The notes below the pieces were generated by a model, which had not been told where the DNA came from, did not search any database, and saw only the letters and a list, made by a program, of their open reading frames with translations. 6,484 nt of DNA. Origin: JBFMFB01 sp040752115. Its GTDB lineage: Bacteria > Pseudomonadota > Gammaproteobacteria > Burkholderiales > Sulfuricellaceae. The translations under genes were made by a program, and so were the position numbers. Numbering within the stretch: the first letter of the stretch is position 1; each line of letters starts with the position of its first letter. The stretch covers positions 1-6,484 of the forward strand of contig JBFMFB010000062.1 of NCBI GenBank assembly GCA_040752115.1. Direction: 5' to 3'. This document shows positions 5,887-6,484 of the stretch, piece after piece.

Positions 5887-6484
5887 ATGCCCCGCCTGAC
5901 CTTCGTGGCCCGGACGCTCTCGGCGGCCGCCCTGCTCTCCGCCGTGCCCGCGCAGGCGGCGCAGCCCACCAACGCCGAGCTGCTGGCCGAAATGCAGCGT
6001 CTGGCTGAACGCATCAGTACCCTGGAGGAGCAGAATGCCAGGCTGGAACGCGCCATGGCCGATGAACACATCTCCGAAACCGAGCCGGAAATCGCCAGCC
6101 GGCTGAAGGCGGTCGAGTACCAGGCGCTTTCCATGCAGAAGCAGGTGCGCATGGTGGACAAGCTGGAGGACATCACCGCCGGCGCCAGCCTCGGCATGGT
6201 GGCGCAGAAGGCGAGCGGCGGTGTCGACCGCGACGTGCAGCTCAACTACCGCGCCGACATCACCGTCGCCACCCCGGCCGGTACGATGGGCGACACCACC
6301 GGCAGGATCTTCGGCCATTTCCGCATCGGCCAGGGCAAGGGGCTGGGCAGCATCCTGACCGCCTTCAGCGGCGCCAACGCCACCGCCTTCCAGCTCGGCA
6401 CCGCCGAGCAAGCCAGCACCAGCGCGGTGATGCTGGCCCAGGCGTGGTACCAGGCCGACATTCCCCTGCCACTCGGCGGCTTCA
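5887..6484 (+). CDS. Coiled-coil outer-membrane porin, OprB-like (3' part missing)
   Basis: The first 199 residues of an exported protein that runs off the right edge. Residues 1-24 are a signal peptide (AQA cleavage motif); 29-58 form a short coiled coil (ELLAEMQRLAERISTLEEQNARLERAMAD); 67-92 is a second helical stretch. From about 97 the sequence changes to alternating polar and hydrophobic strands (SLGMVAQKAS, VQLNYRADITVATPAG, RIFGHFRIGQGKG, SAVMLAQAWYQADIPL), typical of an outer-membrane beta-barrel. The N-terminal helix-plus-barrel layout and the AQAWYQADIPL stretch resemble OprB-type 'carbohydrate' porins, an impression without a search. ATG follows the P19-type stop by three bases, with a G-rich run (5872-5877) upstream as a modest ribosome site. 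It should therefore share the Fur-controlled promoter, suggesting it admits an iron form or ligand, though the substrate is not visible. Confidence 0.8.
   Translation, partial: MPRLTFVARTLSAAALLSAVPAQAAQPTNAELLAEMQRLAERISTLEEQNARLERAMADEHISETEPEIASRLKAVEYQALSMQKQVRMVDKLEDITAGASLGMVAQKASGGVDRDVQLNYRADITVATPAGTMGDTTGRIFGHFRIGQGKGLGSILTAFSGANATAFQLGTAEQASTSAVMLAQAWYQADIPLPLGGF

Noticed and set aside
5383..6411. 342-codon open frame on the minus strand
   Set aside because: Antisense to the P19-type and porin genes, which have signal peptides, family motifs and ribosome sites. The minus-strand product is Gly/His/Ala-rich with no recognisable motif.

Overview
The window is GC-rich by eye and densely packed, and looks chromosomal. 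The protein families (a YoaA-type helicase close to the E. coli protein, an ABC1/AarF-family kinase-like protein, a P19-type iron protein, Gram-negative lipoprotein and porin signals) point to a Gram-negative proteobacterium. A betaproteobacterium, perhaps of the Nitrosomonadales/Gallionellales type, is my best guess, from impression rather than a search. No RNA genes, insertion sequences, CRISPR arrays or attachment sites were seen.

Left part (1-3640, all minus strand): an apparent three-gene operon. It is transcribed in the order small proline-free helical (phasin-like) protein, ABC1/AarF/UbiB-family membrane kinase-like protein, then the YoaA Fe-S DNA helicase, which runs off the left edge after 414 residues. 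Gaps are 27 and 18 bases.

Middle (3641-5154): a 115-base divergent intergenic region separates the operon from a plus-strand exported NlpC/P60 cysteine peptidase. That gene has a good sigma-70-like promoter so close to its ATG that the transcript may be leaderless. It converges with, and overlaps by 59 bases, a minus-strand lipoprotein of the patatin-like phospholipase (RssA/NTE) family.

Right part (5155-6484): a 177-base AT-rich divergent region carries a -10 element for the patatin gene. In the other direction it has a sigma-70 promoter with two Fur-box-like palindromes, one in the promoter spacer and one at the predicted transcription start. This promoter should drive an iron-repressed operon: a periplasmic P19/FetP/FtrA-type iron (copper) protein, followed three bases after its stop by a coiled-coil outer-membrane porin that is cut by the right edge.

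The most interesting signals are the double Fur-box promoter feeding a P19-porin pair with no FTR1 permease next to P19, the possible leaderless NlpC transcript, the 59-base tail-to-tail overlap of two envelope hydrolases, and the pairing of an unusual helical protein with a non-canonical ABC1 kinase. Nothing here proves a wholly new system.
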